The position numbers and the translations under genes were made by a program. Under the pieces are notes generated by a model. The model was not told where the DNA came from and searched no databases. It worked only from the letters and a program-made list of their open reading frames with translations. From contig JAQVCP010000014.1 in NCBI GenBank assembly GCA_028689735.1, positions 1 to 62,619 on the forward strand: a DNA stretch of 62,619 nt, written 5' to 3'. Source of the stretch: Hespellia sp. GTDB taxonomy: Bacteria > Bacillota > Clostridia > Lachnospirales > Lachnospiraceae. How positions within the stretch are numbered: the stretch's first letter is position 1; every line of letters begins with the position of its first letter. Below are positions 28,602 through 37,631 of this stretch, one piece after another.

Positions 28602-28715
28602 ATGAAGGTTAGATCATCAGTAAAACCAATTTGCGAGAAATGCAAAATCATCAAGAGAAAAGGAAGCGTAAGAGTAATCTGCGAAAATCCGAAACACAAA
28701 CAGCGTCAGGGTTAA
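28602..28715 (+). CDS. rpmJ: Ribosomal protein L36
   Basis: 37 residues, too short for many gene finders. Reads [15 protein letters not shown] then [13 protein letters not shown]: the zinc-type L36 with Cys/Cys/Cys/His. Preceded by AAGGAGG. Confidence 0.96.
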   Translation: MKVRSSVKPICEKCKIIKRKGSVRVICENPKHKQRQG

Positions 28716-28971
28716 TCTTAGACAATGTATGTGAATTATTATGGCGGCTGATAGCATGACACACCAGGATGTGTGGAGAGCTATTTAATATACAGTAAAG
28801 GCACCGACGTCATGTGGCGTGCTCGATGTATATTGCTTATAATACCCGGCATCATTTCCGGTCAATCCGGGTCGGGAAAGGGTATCAATTCCGATACCTG
28901 GGTTACCATTAGCACGGCAACCCCAATTAGGGACAATATTAAACAAAGATTCAAAATGGAGGAAAGAACAC
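28716..28971 (+). promoter_or_regulatory. Structured 256-nt spacer before rpsM
   Basis: No credible ORF. Hairpins CACAC/GTGTG (near 28760-28777), ACCCGG/CCGGGT (near 28845-28875) and GGTATC/GATACC (near 28881-28900) are visible. Unusually long for this otherwise tight operon; a leader for r-protein feedback is possible. Confidence 0.4.
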
Positions 28972-29340
28972 ATGGCTCGTATTTCAGGTGTAGATTTACC
29001 AAGAGACAAACGTGTAGAGATCGGTTTGACTTATATCTACGGAATCGGTAGAACAAGTGCAACCCGTATCTTAGCAGAAGCAGGAGTGGATCCTGATATT
29101 CGTTGTAGAGATTTAACAAGTGATGACGTAAAGAAAATTAGTGAAGTAATCGATGCTACCCAGATGGTAGAAGGTGATCTTCGCAGAGAAATCCAGTTGA
29201 ACATTAAGAGACTGAAAGAAATCGGATGTTATAGAGGAATCCGTCACAGAAGAGGCCTTCCAGTACGTGGACAGAAGACAAAGACAAATGCAAGAACTTG
29301 CAAGGGTCCAAAGAGAACAGTAGCAAACAAGAAAAAATAA
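28972..29340 (+). CDS. rpsM: Ribosomal protein S13
   Basis: 122 residues. [19 protein letters not shown] start and [19 protein letters not shown] tail, which reaches the P-site tRNA. Ribosome binding site GGAGG upstream. Confidence 0.97.
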   Translation: MARISGVDLPRDKRVEIGLTYIYGIGRTSATRILAEAGVDPDIRCRDLTSDDVKKISEVIDATQMVEGDLRREIQLNIKRLKEIGCYRGIRHRRGLPVRGQKTKTNARTCKGPKRTVANKKK

Positions 29341-29367
29341 TCATTTAGGAAAGTAGGTTAGTTTATT

Positions 29368-29763
<396 letters not shown>

Positions 29764-29801
29764 TCTGAATTTTTATCTTTTTGGCAAGACTATGAACAAA
29801 T

Positions 29802-29833
29802 AGTGAAGCGGATTGGAAATAATCCGCATTTTA
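29802..29833 (+). repeat. Dispersed GCGGAT hairpin, copy 1 (before rpsD)
   Basis: AGTGAAGCGGATT then GGAAAT then AATCCGC: a perfect 7-bp stem (29808-29814 with 29821-29827). Similar hairpins with the same flanks occur at 33262, 48553 and 62013. Confidence 0.6.
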
Positions 29834-29850
29834 TAGGAGGAAATAAGAGC

Positions 29851-30444
29851 ATGGCAGTAAACAGAGTTCCAGTTCTTAAAAGATGTAGATCATTAGGTAT
29901 GGATCCAATCTATTTAGGAATTAGTAAGAAATCCAATAGACAGTTAAAAAGAGCCAATAGAAAAATGAGCGAATACGGTCTCCAGTTGCGTGAGAAACAG
30001 AAAGCAAAATTTATCTATGGTGTTCTTGAGAAACCTTTCAGAAACTACTTCACAAAAGCACAGAAAATGCAAGGAATGACGGGTGAAAATCTGATGATTC
30101 TTCTTGAATCAAGATTAGACAACGTTATGTTCCGTATGGGATTTGCAAGAACAAGACGTGAAGCAAGACAGATCGTTGACCACAAGCATGTACTTGTGAA
30201 TGGTAAACAGGTTAATATCCCTTCTTTCTTAGTGAAAGCTGGAGATATAATTGAAATTAAAGAAAAACACAAAGGTTCACAGAGATATAAAGATATCTTA
30301 GAAGCTACAGGCGGCAGTATGGTGCCAGAGTGGTTAGATGTTGATGCAGAAAACTTGAAAGGTATGGTAAAAGAATTACCTGCAAGAGAAGCTATCGATG
30401 TTCCTGTTGATGAGATGTTAATCGTCGAGTTATATTCTAAGTAG
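29851..30444 (+). CDS. rpsD: Ribosomal protein S4
   Basis: 197 residues. This is the zinc-free clostridial form: it has one Cys (KRCRSLG) in place of the usual Cys cluster. The S4 RNA-binding domain reads [23 protein letters not shown] 29851 behind AGGAGG is preferred to an ATG at 29803 located inside the repeat. S4 starts 30S assembly and often represses the alpha operon. Confidence 0.96.
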   Translation: MAVNRVPVLKRCRSLGMDPIYLGISKKSNRQLKRANRKMSEYGLQLREKQKAKFIYGVLEKPFRNYFTKAQKMQGMTGENLMILLESRLDNVMFRMGFARTRREARQIVDHKHVLVNGKQVNIPSFLVKAGDIIEIKEKHKGSQRYKDILEATGGSMVPEWLDVDAENLKGMVKELPAREAIDVPVDEMLIVELYSK

Positions 30445-30467
30445 AAACCACAGGAGGTGGACACATA

Positions 30468-31427
30468 GTGTTTGATTTTAATAAACCGAATATTGAAATT
30501 ACTGAAATTTCAGATGATAAGAAATATGGTAAATTTGTTGTAGAGCCTCTCGAGAGAGGATACGGCATTACACTCGGTAATTCTCTTAGAAGAATCATGC
30601 TTTCATCTTTGCCAGGTGCTGCTATCAGCTCGGTTAAGATTGATGGCGTATTGCATGAATTCAGTTCTATCCCAGGAGTAAAGGAAGATGTGACAGAGAT
30701 TATCATGAATCTCAAGACGTTAGCAATTCGGAATACTTCTGAGTCGGATGAGCCTAAGACAGCTTACATTGAATTTGAAGGTGAAGGCGTTGTAACAGGT
30801 GCTGATATTCAGACTGATTCTGAGATTGAGATTATGAATCCGGAGACTGTAATTGCAACTCTCAGCGGTGGAAAAGACAGCAAGTTGTACATGGAACTTA
30901 CCATCACAAAAGGCAGAGGATATGTAAGTGCTGATAAGAACAAGACAGATGATCTGCCGATTGCAGTGATTCCAATCGATTCTATCTACACACCAGTTGA
31001 ACGTGTTAATCTCACAGTGGAAAATACTCGTGTTGGTCAGATTACAGATTATGACAAATTGACATTAGATGTTTATACAAACGGGACATTGCTTCCGGAT
31101 GAAGCTGTTTCTTTGGCGGCAAAAGTACTTAATGAACATTTGAAACTCTTTATTGATTTATCAGAAGTAGCTCAGGCAGCTGAAGTTATGATTGAAAAAG
31201 AAGATGACGAGAAGGAAAAAGTTCTTGAGATGAGTATTGACGAATTAGAGCTTTCTGTTCGTTCATACAACTGCCTGAAGAGAGCTGGTATTAACACAGT
31301 AGAAGAATTAACTAATAAGACATCTGAAGATATGATGAAGGTTCGTAACCTTGGACGCAAATCTTTAGAAGAAGTATTAGCGCAACTAAAAGAACTTGAC
31401 CTGGAATTAAGTCAAGGTGAGGAGTAA
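30468..31427 (+). CDS. rpoA: RNA polymerase alpha subunit
   Basis: 319 residues, GTG start behind AGGAGGTG. N-terminal dimerisation domain with [14 protein letters not shown] and a C-terminal domain (about 245-310) with the helix-hairpin-helix [11 protein letters not shown] and [11 protein letters not shown], which binds UP elements and activators. Confidence 0.98.
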   Translation: MFDFNKPNIEITEISDDKKYGKFVVEPLERGYGITLGNSLRRIMLSSLPGAAISSVKIDGVLHEFSSIPGVKEDVTEIIMNLKTLAIRNTSESDEPKTAYIEFEGEGVVTGADIQTDSEIEIMNPETVIATLSGGKDSKLYMELTITKGRGYVSADKNKTDDLPIAVIPIDSIYTPVERVNLTVENTRVGQITDYDKLTLDVYTNGTLLPDEAVSLAAKVLNEHLKLFIDLSEVAQAAEVMIEKEDDEKEKVLEMSIDELELSVRSYNCLKRAGINTVEELTNKTSEDMMKVRNLGRKSLEEVLAQLKELDLELSQGEE

Positions 31428-31507
31428 TCCGAACCTTGACGCTGCTTCTTGAACCGCAGGTTCAAGAAGGTTCCTGTTGGAACCAGGCAAGGTGTAACCT
31501 AATTCGC

Positions 31508-31559
31508 CAGTAAGCCCGAAGAGCATGGCGGAGCATTGCAGTCAGTAAGCCCGAAGAGC
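31508..31559 (+). repeat. 17-bp direct repeat between rpoA and rplQ
   Basis: CAGTAAGCCCGAAGAGC occurs at 31508-31524 and again at 31543-31559, 35 bp apart. Upstream in the same 151-nt spacer lie hairpins CTTGAAC/GTTCAAG and GGTTCC/GGAACC. Confidence 0.6.
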
Positions 31560-31593
31560 GTGACCACAATGTCAATATATGGAGGAAAAAGAA

Positions 31594-32130
31594 ATGGCAA
31601 AATATAGAAAACTTGGCAGAACATCCAGCCAGAGAAAAGCATTAATCAGAAACCAGGTAACAGCATTACTTGCAAATGGTAAGATTGTTACAACAGAAGC
31701 AAAAGCAAAAGAAATCCGCAAGATTGCAGAAGGTCTTATTGCTATGGCTGTAAAAGAAAAAGACAATTTCGATGAAGTTACTGTAACAGCTAAAGTTGCC
31801 CGCAAGGACAAAGATGGCAAGAGAGTAAAAGAAGTTGTTGATGGAAAGAAAGTAACTGTTTATGATGAAGTTGAGAAGAAGATCCAGAAGGATCAGCCAA
31901 GCAAACTTCACGCAAGAAGACAGATGCTGAAAGTTCTTTACACAGTAACAGAAGTTCCTACAAAAGCAGCTGGACAGAAGAAAAACACTAAGAAAATCGA
32001 TGTAGCTGAGAAGTTATTTACAGAGATTGCACCTAAGTATCCAGATCGTAACGGTGGATACACAAGAATCGTTAAGATAGGTCAGCGTAAAGGTGATGCA
32101 GCTATGGAAGTTCTTCTTGAATTAGTATAA
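31594..32130 (+). CDS. rplQ: Ribosomal protein L17 with insertion
   Basis: 178 residues against the usual 115-127. The core starts AKYRKLGRTSSQRKALIRNQ and ends GGYTRIVKIGQRKGDAA, with a charged insertion of about 50 residues (near 70-125: KDKDGKRVKEVVDGKKV onward). Such long L17 is known in Clostridia. ATG 31594 follows GGAGGAAAAAG; the ATG at 31579 would include the ribosome binding site. Last gene of the superoperon. Confidence 0.95.
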   Translation: MAKYRKLGRTSSQRKALIRNQVTALLANGKIVTTEAKAKEIRKIAEGLIAMAVKEKDNFDEVTVTAKVARKDKDGKRVKEVVDGKKVTVYDEVEKKIQKDQPSKLHARRQMLKVLYTVTEVPTKAAGQKKNTKKIDVAEKLFTEIAPKYPDRNGGYTRIVKIGQRKGDAAMEVLLELV

Positions 32131-32143
32131 GAGTAAACCAATT

Positions 32144-32187
32144 AAAAGAGCTCCGTTAGACATGTTGTTGTCTAACGGAGCTCTTTT
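32144..32187 (+). terminator. Strong terminator of the ribosomal superoperon
   Basis: A perfect 19-bp stem, AAAAGAGCTCCGTTAGACA (32144-32162) with its complement at 32169-32187, loop TGTTGT, ends in TTTT. The A-run on the other side makes it usable for the converging hemolysin III gene too. Confidence 0.95.
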
Positions 32188-32278
32188 AGTTGTTCAGAAA
32201 AATGGAAGAACTTTCCTGAACGGCAACAGCGGCAATACAGCCAAGATTCGTTCAAAATATCAGAAAAGTCATATTCTC

Positions 32279-32932
32279 TTACGGGAGCAGAAATACATAC
32301 ATTAATACAAAATGACACATGCTGCCTCCCATTACAAAGAGATGAAATATCTCATGACTTCCAAAATTCTTATGCTTTGTATTGAAAATAGGAAGCTTTA
32401 AAGCATAAATGATGCCACCTACTGTATAGATAATCCCACCGGCCAGCAGCCATCCGAATGCAGCTCTTGACATGTTGTTGAGGATAGAAGAGAATGCCAG
32501 TACACAAATCCATCCCATGCCGATATACAATACAGAGGATACCCACTTTGGACAGTATACCCAGAATGCCTTGAACAGGATTCCAAGGATTGCGATGCTC
32601 CAAACGATTGTTAGAAGAATCAGTCCTCTTTTGCCTTGAATGACCAGCAGACAAATTGGTGTGTAGCTTCCGGCGATTAAAATAAAAATTGCCATGTGGT
32701 CAATCTTTTTGAGAATCGTATTGGCTTTCTCTGATAAATCAAATGTATGATAAGTAGTACTTGCTGCATATAATAGAATCATGCTGATGATATATATGCT
32801 GAGAGATGCGATATACACAGTGCCCGGCTCATGTGCAGCCTTTATCAGCAGCGGAATAGCCGCAAAAATCGCCATTAGCATTCCGATAAAATGTGTGATT
32901 GCGCTTCCCGGGTCTTTGATGTGTTTGTTCAT
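32279..32932 (-). CDS. Hemolysin III / PAQR family membrane protein
   Basis: 217 residues with seven membrane segments. Family motifs: HFIGMLMAIFAAIPLL near the N-terminus, STTYHTFDLSEKA (conserved Ser, His, Asp) and GSHEIFHLFVMGGSMCHFV with the second His set near the C-terminus, proposed to bind zinc. Bacterial members are called HlyIII, but their physiological role is unsettled. GGAGG precedes the start. Convergent to rplQ. Confidence 0.9.
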   Translation of the reverse strand: MNKHIKDPGSAITHFIGMLMAIFAAIPLLIKAAHEPGTVYIASLSIYIISMILLYAASTTYHTFDLSEKANTILKKIDHMAIFILIAGSYTPICLLVIQGKRGLILLTIVWSIAILGILFKAFWVYCPKWVSSVLYIGMGWICVLAFSSILNNMSRAAFGWLLAGGIIYTVGGIIYALKLPIFNTKHKNFGSHEIFHLFVMGGSMCHFVLMYVFLLP

Positions 32933-33004
32933 GTTAAATACCTCCTAATGCAGAAAAACAAATATTTCGACACGTAGTAATGAAAACTACTTGCTGATAT
33001 ATAG

Positions 33005-33033
33005 ATAATACACCAAAAATAAAGAAAACACAA
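33005..33033 (-). promoter_or_regulatory. Possible promoter of the hemolysin III gene
   Basis: Read on the minus strand: TTGTGT (33033-33028), 17-bp spacer, TATTAT (33010-33005), about 70 bp upstream of the start codon. Confidence 0.45.
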
Positions 33034-33082
33034 TAGAAAAAAGAAATATAGCAGAAACAGAAAAAGAAATATATCTGTAAAT

Positions 33083-33111
33083 TTGACATTAAGAGCTTAT
33101 TCTGTTATTAT
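33083..33111 (+). promoter_or_regulatory. Promoter of the helicase leader
   Basis: TTGACA (33083-33088), 17 bp, TATTAT (33106-33111). It lies about 300 bp ahead of the DEAD-box gene. No other plus-strand gene lies between. Confidence 0.75.
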
Positions 33112-33129
33112 AGGTAATGGAACTATGTG

Positions 33130-33168
33130 AATATCCTTTACTTGGTGTCAAGTGAAGGATATTTTTTT
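33130..33168 (+). terminator. Terminator-like hairpin in the helicase leader
   Basis: AATATCCTTTACTTG (33130-33144) pairs with CAAGTGAAGGATATT (33149-33163), 15 bp with one G-T pair and a GTGT loop, then a T-run of seven in all (33162-33168). It begins only about 12 nt after the predicted transcription start, so it could be an attenuator or the end of a small RNA. Confidence 0.8.
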
Positions 33169-33261
33169 GAGCGTTTAAAGCTGTTTGCAGAACTTTATAC
33201 ATTACAGATGAATGAAAGAGTCCATTACTATATGCCATTACAATAGAAGTTAGGAGAAAGC

Positions 33262-33295
33262 AGTGAAGCGGATTTGAAGTATCCGCCTGACTTAC
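33262..33295 (+). repeat. Dispersed GCGGAT hairpin, copy 2 (before the helicase)
   Basis: AGTGAAGCGGAT, TTGAAGT, ATCCGC: a 6-bp perfect stem (33268-33273 with 33281-33286). The flank AGTGAAGCGGATT is identical to copy 1. The surrounding 481-bp spacer (32933-33413) contains no gene. Confidence 0.6.
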
Positions 33296-33413
33296 AGTGA
33301 GGCATAGAAAGAGGATATCAGTAAGAATGGGAAGATTCAGACTGATGACGATGCATGACACTGTAATATACTGGCGAATAAGCTTTTAAGCTCTGCAGAT
33401 TAGAAGGAGATAT

Positions 33414-35006
33414 ATGGAAACAATTAGATTTGAAGATTTAGGACTTTGTCCTGAGATACTAAAGGCAGTAAAAAACATGGGATTTGAAGAAGCTTCCCCA
33501 ATCCAGGCAAAAGCAATCCCTGCAGTGATGACAGGAAAAGATATCATCGGGCAGGCACAGACTGGTACCGGAAAGACAGCAGCATTCGGAATTCCAATGT
33601 TAGAAAAAATCGATCCAAAGAATAAGAAACTTCAAGGAATTATTCTTTGTCCGACCAGAGAACTTGCGATCCAGGTTGCAGAGGAGATTCGAAATCTGGC
33701 AAAATATATGCATGCGATTAAAGTTCTGCCAATTTACGGCGGCCAGGAAATCGTAAAACAGATTCGTTCCCTGAAAGCGGGTACACAGTTGATTATCGGA
33801 ACACCGGGACGTGTGATGGACCATATGAGAAGAAAGACTATCAATATGGATGAAGTACACACTGTTGTACTGGACGAAGCAGATGAGATGCTTAACATGG
33901 GATTCCGTGAAGATATCGAGACAATTCTCGAAGGCGTGCCAACTGACAGACAGACAGTGCTGTTCTCCGCAACAATGTCAAAAGAGATTCTTGCAATCAC
34001 AAAGAGATTTCAGAAGGATGCAGAAGTAATCAAGGTTGTCAAAAAAGAACTTACGGTACCGAATATCGAACAGTTTTACTATGAAGTAAGACCGAAGAAC
34101 AAAGAAGAAGTACTTGCACGTCTTTTAGATATTTACAATCCGAAGCTTTCGGTTGTATTCTGTAACACGAAGAAGCAGGTCGATCTTCTGGTAAATGCAT
34201 TGCTGGGAAGAGGATATTTTGCAGCAGGTCTTCACGGTGATCTTAAGCAGCAGCAGCGAGACCGCGTTATGCAGGGGTTCCGTTCAGGAAAGACAGACAT
34301 CCTGATAGCGACAGACGTCGCTGCACGAGGAATCGATGTAGATGATATTGAAGCAGTATTCAATTATGACCTTCCTCAGGATGACGAATATTATGTGCAT
34401 CGTATTGGACGTACAGGACGTGCAGGACGTGTGGGACGCTCTTTCTCCTTTGTATCTGGAAAAGAAGTATACAAACTGAAAGAAATCCAGCGCTACTGTA
34501 AGACGAAGATTTATGCACAGAAGGTACCGTCTCTGGACGATGTTGCAAATACCAAGATGGACAATATTTTAGAAGATATAGACCGCATGATTGAAAACGA
34601 AGATATGACAGCGATGGTCAATGCGATTCAGAGCAAGCTCAATGATTCTGATTACACGGCAATGGACATGGCGGCAGCCTTCCTGAAGCTCTGTATCGGA
34701 ATGAACGAAGGAGAGCAGCAGGAAGACGCGGCTGTGGACTTTGGCGATACCGGAGCAGAAGAGCCGGGAATGGTTCGTCTCTTCATCAATATCGGTAAGA
34801 AGAACAAAGCGAGACCAGGGGACATCCTGGGTGCACTTGCCGGAGAGAGCGGAATGCCTGGAAAATTAATCGGTACAATTGATATGTTCGACAAATATAC
34901 ATTTGTAGAAGTACCAAGAGAGTATGCAAAAGATGTGTTAAATGCAATGCAGCATGCAAAGATTAAAGGAAAAGCAGTTGCGATTGAGCCAGCTAATCAA
35001 AAATAG
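33414..35006 (+). CDS. DEAD-box ATP-dependent RNA helicase
   Basis: 530 residues. Q motif GFEEASPIQ, Walker A AQTGTGKT, PTRELA, DEAD (VLDEADEML), SAT, and HRIGRTGR are all present, so both RecA-like domains are intact. The C-terminus (about 455-528: EPGMVRLFINIGKKNKARPG onward) is a DbpA-type RNA-binding domain. Such helicases (DeaD/CshA) help ribosome assembly and mRNA turnover, often in the cold. Start behind AGAAGGAGA. The long leader with promoter, hairpin and repeat suggests control at RNA level. Confidence 0.93.
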   Translation: METIRFEDLGLCPEILKAVKNMGFEEASPIQAKAIPAVMTGKDIIGQAQTGTGKTAAFGIPMLEKIDPKNKKLQGIILCPTRELAIQVAEEIRNLAKYMHAIKVLPIYGGQEIVKQIRSLKAGTQLIIGTPGRVMDHMRRKTINMDEVHTVVLDEADEMLNMGFREDIETILEGVPTDRQTVLFSATMSKEILAITKRFQKDAEVIKVVKKELTVPNIEQFYYEVRPKNKEEVLARLLDIYNPKLSVVFCNTKKQVDLLVNALLGRGYFAAGLHGDLKQQQRDRVMQGFRSGKTDILIATDVAARGIDVDDIEAVFNYDLPQDDEYYVHRIGRTGRAGRVGRSFSFVSGKEVYKLKEIQRYCKTKIYAQKVPSLDDVANTKMDNILEDIDRMIENEDMTAMVNAIQSKLNDSDYTAMDMAAAFLKLCIGMNEGEQQEDAAVDFGDTGAEEPGMVRLFINIGKKNKARPGDILGALAGESGMPGKLIGTIDMFDKYTFVEVPREYAKDVLNAMQHAKIKGKAVAIEPANQK

Positions 35007-35129
35007 CATCAGATAATAGGGTGTTTTTGAAAAAAACTGGACTGGTCAAAAAATGAAGAACTGGCTGTTTCTGAACGACCACTCAGGTGGTAGTATATAC
35101 CATATCATAAAGGAAAGAGGAAGATAGAT

Positions 35130-35744
35130 ATGGAAAAGAAGAATTCAACCGTAGTAAAGTTAGCACAGACAGCTCTTCTTGCAGCGTTGTGTTTTGTGTC
35201 ATTTACATTTTTACAGATTAAGATCCCGATGCCGGGAGGAGATGCAACATCCCTTCACATTGGCAATGCATTTTGTGTACTGGGAGCCTTGCTGCTTGGC
35301 GGATGGTATGGCGGACTGGCAGGAGCCATTGGAATGACAATTGCTGATATTATGGATCCGGTTTATATCGTTGGAGCACCGAAGACATTTATCTTAAAGC
35401 TCTGTATTGGTTTGATTGTAGGTCTGGTTGCGCATCGATATGCAAAAATCAACGAAAGTACTGACAAAAAGTATGTATTTAAGTGGAGCGTAATTGCTTC
35501 CATTGCGGGTCTGGCCTTTAACGTAATCGCTGATCCAATCGTAGGATATTTCTACAAACAGTACATCCTCGGTCAACCGCAGGAGATGGCAGAAGTACTT
35601 GCAAAATGGAGTGCAGCGACAACATTTGTCAACGCAGTTGTATCGGTTATTCTGGTAGGAGTATTGTATAATGTACTGAGACCGGCACTTTTGAAGTCAG
35701 GCTTGATTGATGCACCGGAAGCAACGAAAGTAACGACTGCATAG
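35130..35744 (+). CDS. ECF transporter S component
   Basis: 204 residues with about five or six membrane segments. The N-terminal KLAQTALLAALCFVSFTFL and GNAFCVLGALLLGGWYGGLAGAIG are typical of vitamin-binding S components. The vitamin is unknown. No EcfA/EcfT genes are in the window, so it probably shares a module coded elsewhere. AAAGGAAAGAGG upstream. The upstream spacer has a CCAC/GTGG hairpin but no riboswitch I recognise. Confidence 0.82.
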   Translation: MEKKNSTVVKLAQTALLAALCFVSFTFLQIKIPMPGGDATSLHIGNAFCVLGALLLGGWYGGLAGAIGMTIADIMDPVYIVGAPKTFILKLCIGLIVGLVAHRYAKINESTDKKYVFKWSVIASIAGLAFNVIADPIVGYFYKQYILGQPQEMAEVLAKWSAATTFVNAVVSVILVGVLYNVLRPALLKSGLIDAPEATKVTTA

Positions 35745-35768
35745 GAGTACCCGTTTTTCGACATAAAT

Positions 35769-35807
35769 AAAAATGCTTATAGCAAATGTGGCTATAAGCA
35801 TTTTTTT
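35769..35807 (+). terminator. Bidirectional terminator
   Basis: AAAAATGCTTATAGC (35769-35783) pairs with GCTATAAGCATTTTT (35791-35805), then more T. It serves the ECF gene on the plus strand and, because of the A-run, the converging unknown gene on the minus strand. Confidence 0.92.
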
Positions 35808-36069
35808 ATTCTTCTATAATATGAATCTCAAGATAGTCAAAATCAATGGAGTCTACAAAGTTATCCTGATAGAAACGAGCCTTATCATGGCGCTTGAATT
35901 CTTCAATTGTTGAATCCAGCCAGATAGGCTTGCTCAGATCAAATTCATAACAGACTGCATCCAAAGCATTAAATATCTTGTGCGTGCGAGTATCATCTGA
36001 TTCATCGCAAATGACTGTGTCACGAACCAGATGGTTGTCGCTTATCTCTTTCGCCCATAATCGAAACAT
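35806..36069 (-). CDS. Conserved-looking protein of unknown function
   Basis: 87 residues, acidic, no membrane segment or signal. I do not recognise a family. It reads FRLWAKEISDNHLV, then FDLSKPIWLDSTIEEFKRHD, and ends DYLEIHIIEE, giving a compact alpha/beta look. It lies downstream of the two cytidylate-kinase-like genes on the same strand, 107 nt from the nearer one. No clear ribosome binding site beyond AGAGGT. Confidence 0.65.
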   Translation of the reverse strand: MFRLWAKEISDNHLVRDTVICDESDDTRTHKIFNALDAVCYEFDLSKPIWLDSTIEEFKRHDKARFYQDNFVDSIDFDYLEIHIIEE

Positions 36070-36176
36070 AAATGGTACCTCTGCATTTCTATTTTAATTC
36101 AATTCCGGTGCTCTTGATCATCGATTAGCTGAACGTACAAATATGACATCAGATGAAAAGCAGGTAAAATGATAGC

Positions 36177-36662
36177 TTAAATATATTCCAGCTTCTCGAA
36201 ATAATGAATCAGGATATCAGCACAATTCTCTACACCAAGTTCAGAAGTATCCAGAATCATATGGTAGTCATTCACGTCGCCCCAGGTCTTGCCGGTATTC
36301 TCAAAATAATAGTCCGCACGTTCCTTATCTGTGTTCTCGACTAGTTGTTTGGCATCATCATAAGAAAGTGAATGCAGATTCATGATACGATGAATCCGGT
36401 CTTCCTTGTCTGCACATACATAAATGTTCAGTACGTTCAGACGATCCTTCAAAATATCAGATGCACACCGTCCAACAATAATACAAGGCTCTTTCGCTAA
36501 TTCACGAATTGCAGCAGCCTCCGTATCGTAGTGCTTGTCTTTCAATTCCTGTTCTATAAAATCCTTTGTATAGACGGGGATGTCCAGTCTCTCGGAAAGC
36601 TCGTTTGCAATAACACTGGCTCCCGTTCCGTAACGACGACTCATTGTAATTACTAATTTCAT
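36177..36662 (-). CDS. Cytidylate-kinase-like protein (short)
   Basis: 161 residues. P-loop-like MSRRYGTGASVIANELS at the N-terminus, then CIIVGRCASDIL and a basic/acidic segment DKEDRIHRIM typical of the cytidylate-kinase-like family (PF13189 type). Shorter than true CMP kinase (about 220) and than its neighbour. Start at 36662 is set by AAAGGAGGAAG. The substrate is unknown. Confidence 0.85.
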   Translation of the reverse strand: MKLVITMSRRYGTGASVIANELSERLDIPVYTKDFIEQELKDKHYDTEAAAIRELAKEPCIIVGRCASDILKDRLNVLNIYVCADKEDRIHRIMNLHSLSYDDAKQLVENTDKERADYYFENTGKTWGDVNDYHMILDTSELGVENCADILIHYFEKLEYI

Positions 36663-36846
36663 GATACTTCCTCCTTTGTATAGCAAATTAGTGGAACATA
36701 GGTTTTATTATATCATTAGTTCCTTTTTTTTACAACGAGTAAAGTATGAAAAATCAATGAAGCAAATTGCGGTGTTAATTGCGGCAACTTATGGGTTACT
36801 GTGTACATATAGTATGAACAGTAACAATTCGTGAATAATGACCAAA

Positions 36847-37449
36847 CTACAATAAAGCCTGAGATACAAAATCAATAATAATCTGTGCAGTCTTTTGAAT
36901 TCCCAGAGTGCTGCTGTTGAGTACCATATCTTTTCCTGTGTAACTGCCCCACTTATGGTCTGTGTAAAGTTGATAGTAAGCTTTGCGCTGCTTGTCAGTC
37001 TGTTTGACAAGACGCTCTGCCGCAAAATAATTATCCAGCTGCTCCACTTTCATAATTCTCGAAATGCGGTCGCTGATAGGTGCCCAGATAAAGAAATGAT
37101 AAGCGTTCTCAACTTCCTGCAGGACATCGTCCGAACACCGTCCTACAAAGACTGCAGAACCCGCTTCTGCTTTTTCCTTCATAATCTCGCACTGGGTCAG
37201 GAAAAGCTTCTGACTGATGTTGTAATAATCATACTGGTTCAGAAGATATGGCTCAAAGAAAGGATTGCCAACACGTTCATCGCTCTCCTTCAGCCGTTCT
37301 TCTGTAATGCCACTTGCCTGTGAAGCGAGAGCAATGATATTGCGGTCATATAATGGAATATTCAGCTGCTTGGAAATTAGTTCCGCAATCTCATGTCCTC
37401 CGCTTCCATATTCACGTCCTATGGTAATGATGAATTTTTTATCGCTCAT
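36847..37449 (-). CDS. Cytidylate-kinase-like protein
   Basis: 200 residues. P-loop GREYGSGGHEIAELIS, PLYDRNIIALAS, VFVGRCSDDVL and APISDRISRIMKVE. Clearly related to the neighbour, including the GRC(S/A)xD motif and the ending STLGIQ/SELGVE, so the pair arose by duplication. The family is common in gut Firmicutes; the role is unknown. AGGAGG upstream. Confidence 0.87.
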   Translation of the reverse strand: MSDKKFIITIGREYGSGGHEIAELISKQLNIPLYDRNIIALASQASGITEERLKESDERVGNPFFEPYLLNQYDYYNISQKLFLTQCEIMKEKAEAGSAVFVGRCSDDVLQEVENAYHFFIWAPISDRISRIMKVEQLDNYFAAERLVKQTDKQRKAYYQLYTDHKWGSYTGKDMVLNSSTLGIQKTAQIIIDFVSQALL

Positions 37450-37541
37450 ACTAAGACCTCCTGTCTGCTAACGAAGATAAAACATAGGGTTATTTGTTAG
37501 TTTTATTGTATCACAGACACCAAATGGTATCCAGTAAATAC

Positions 37542-37570
37542 TTGCATTTCACAATCTGATATGGTAAACT
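37542..37570 (+). promoter_or_regulatory. Promoter of the PTS-like gene
   Basis: TTGCAT (37542-37547), 17 bp, TAAACT (37565-37570), preceded by TGG, giving a partial extended -10. Confidence 0.5.
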
Positions 37571-37631
37571 CAGGCGAGTGACAAGACAGTTGAATTTACA
37601 TGACAGAACCATACAGAACGAGGAGTGGAAA

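Noticed and set aside
28773-29051. 92-residue plus-strand ORF in the rpmJ-rpsM spacer
   Set aside because: Runs into rpsM out of frame, lacks a ribosome binding site, and crosses conserved-looking hairpins.
33089-33361. 90-residue minus-strand ORF in the helicase leader
   Set aside because: It overlaps the promoter, the terminator hairpin and the dispersed repeat, has no ribosome binding site, and has no recognisable domain.
35007-35129. Vitamin riboswitch before the ECF S component
   Set aside because: Only a short CCAC/GTGG hairpin is seen; no TPP, FMN, folate or cobalamin riboswitch core could be recognised.
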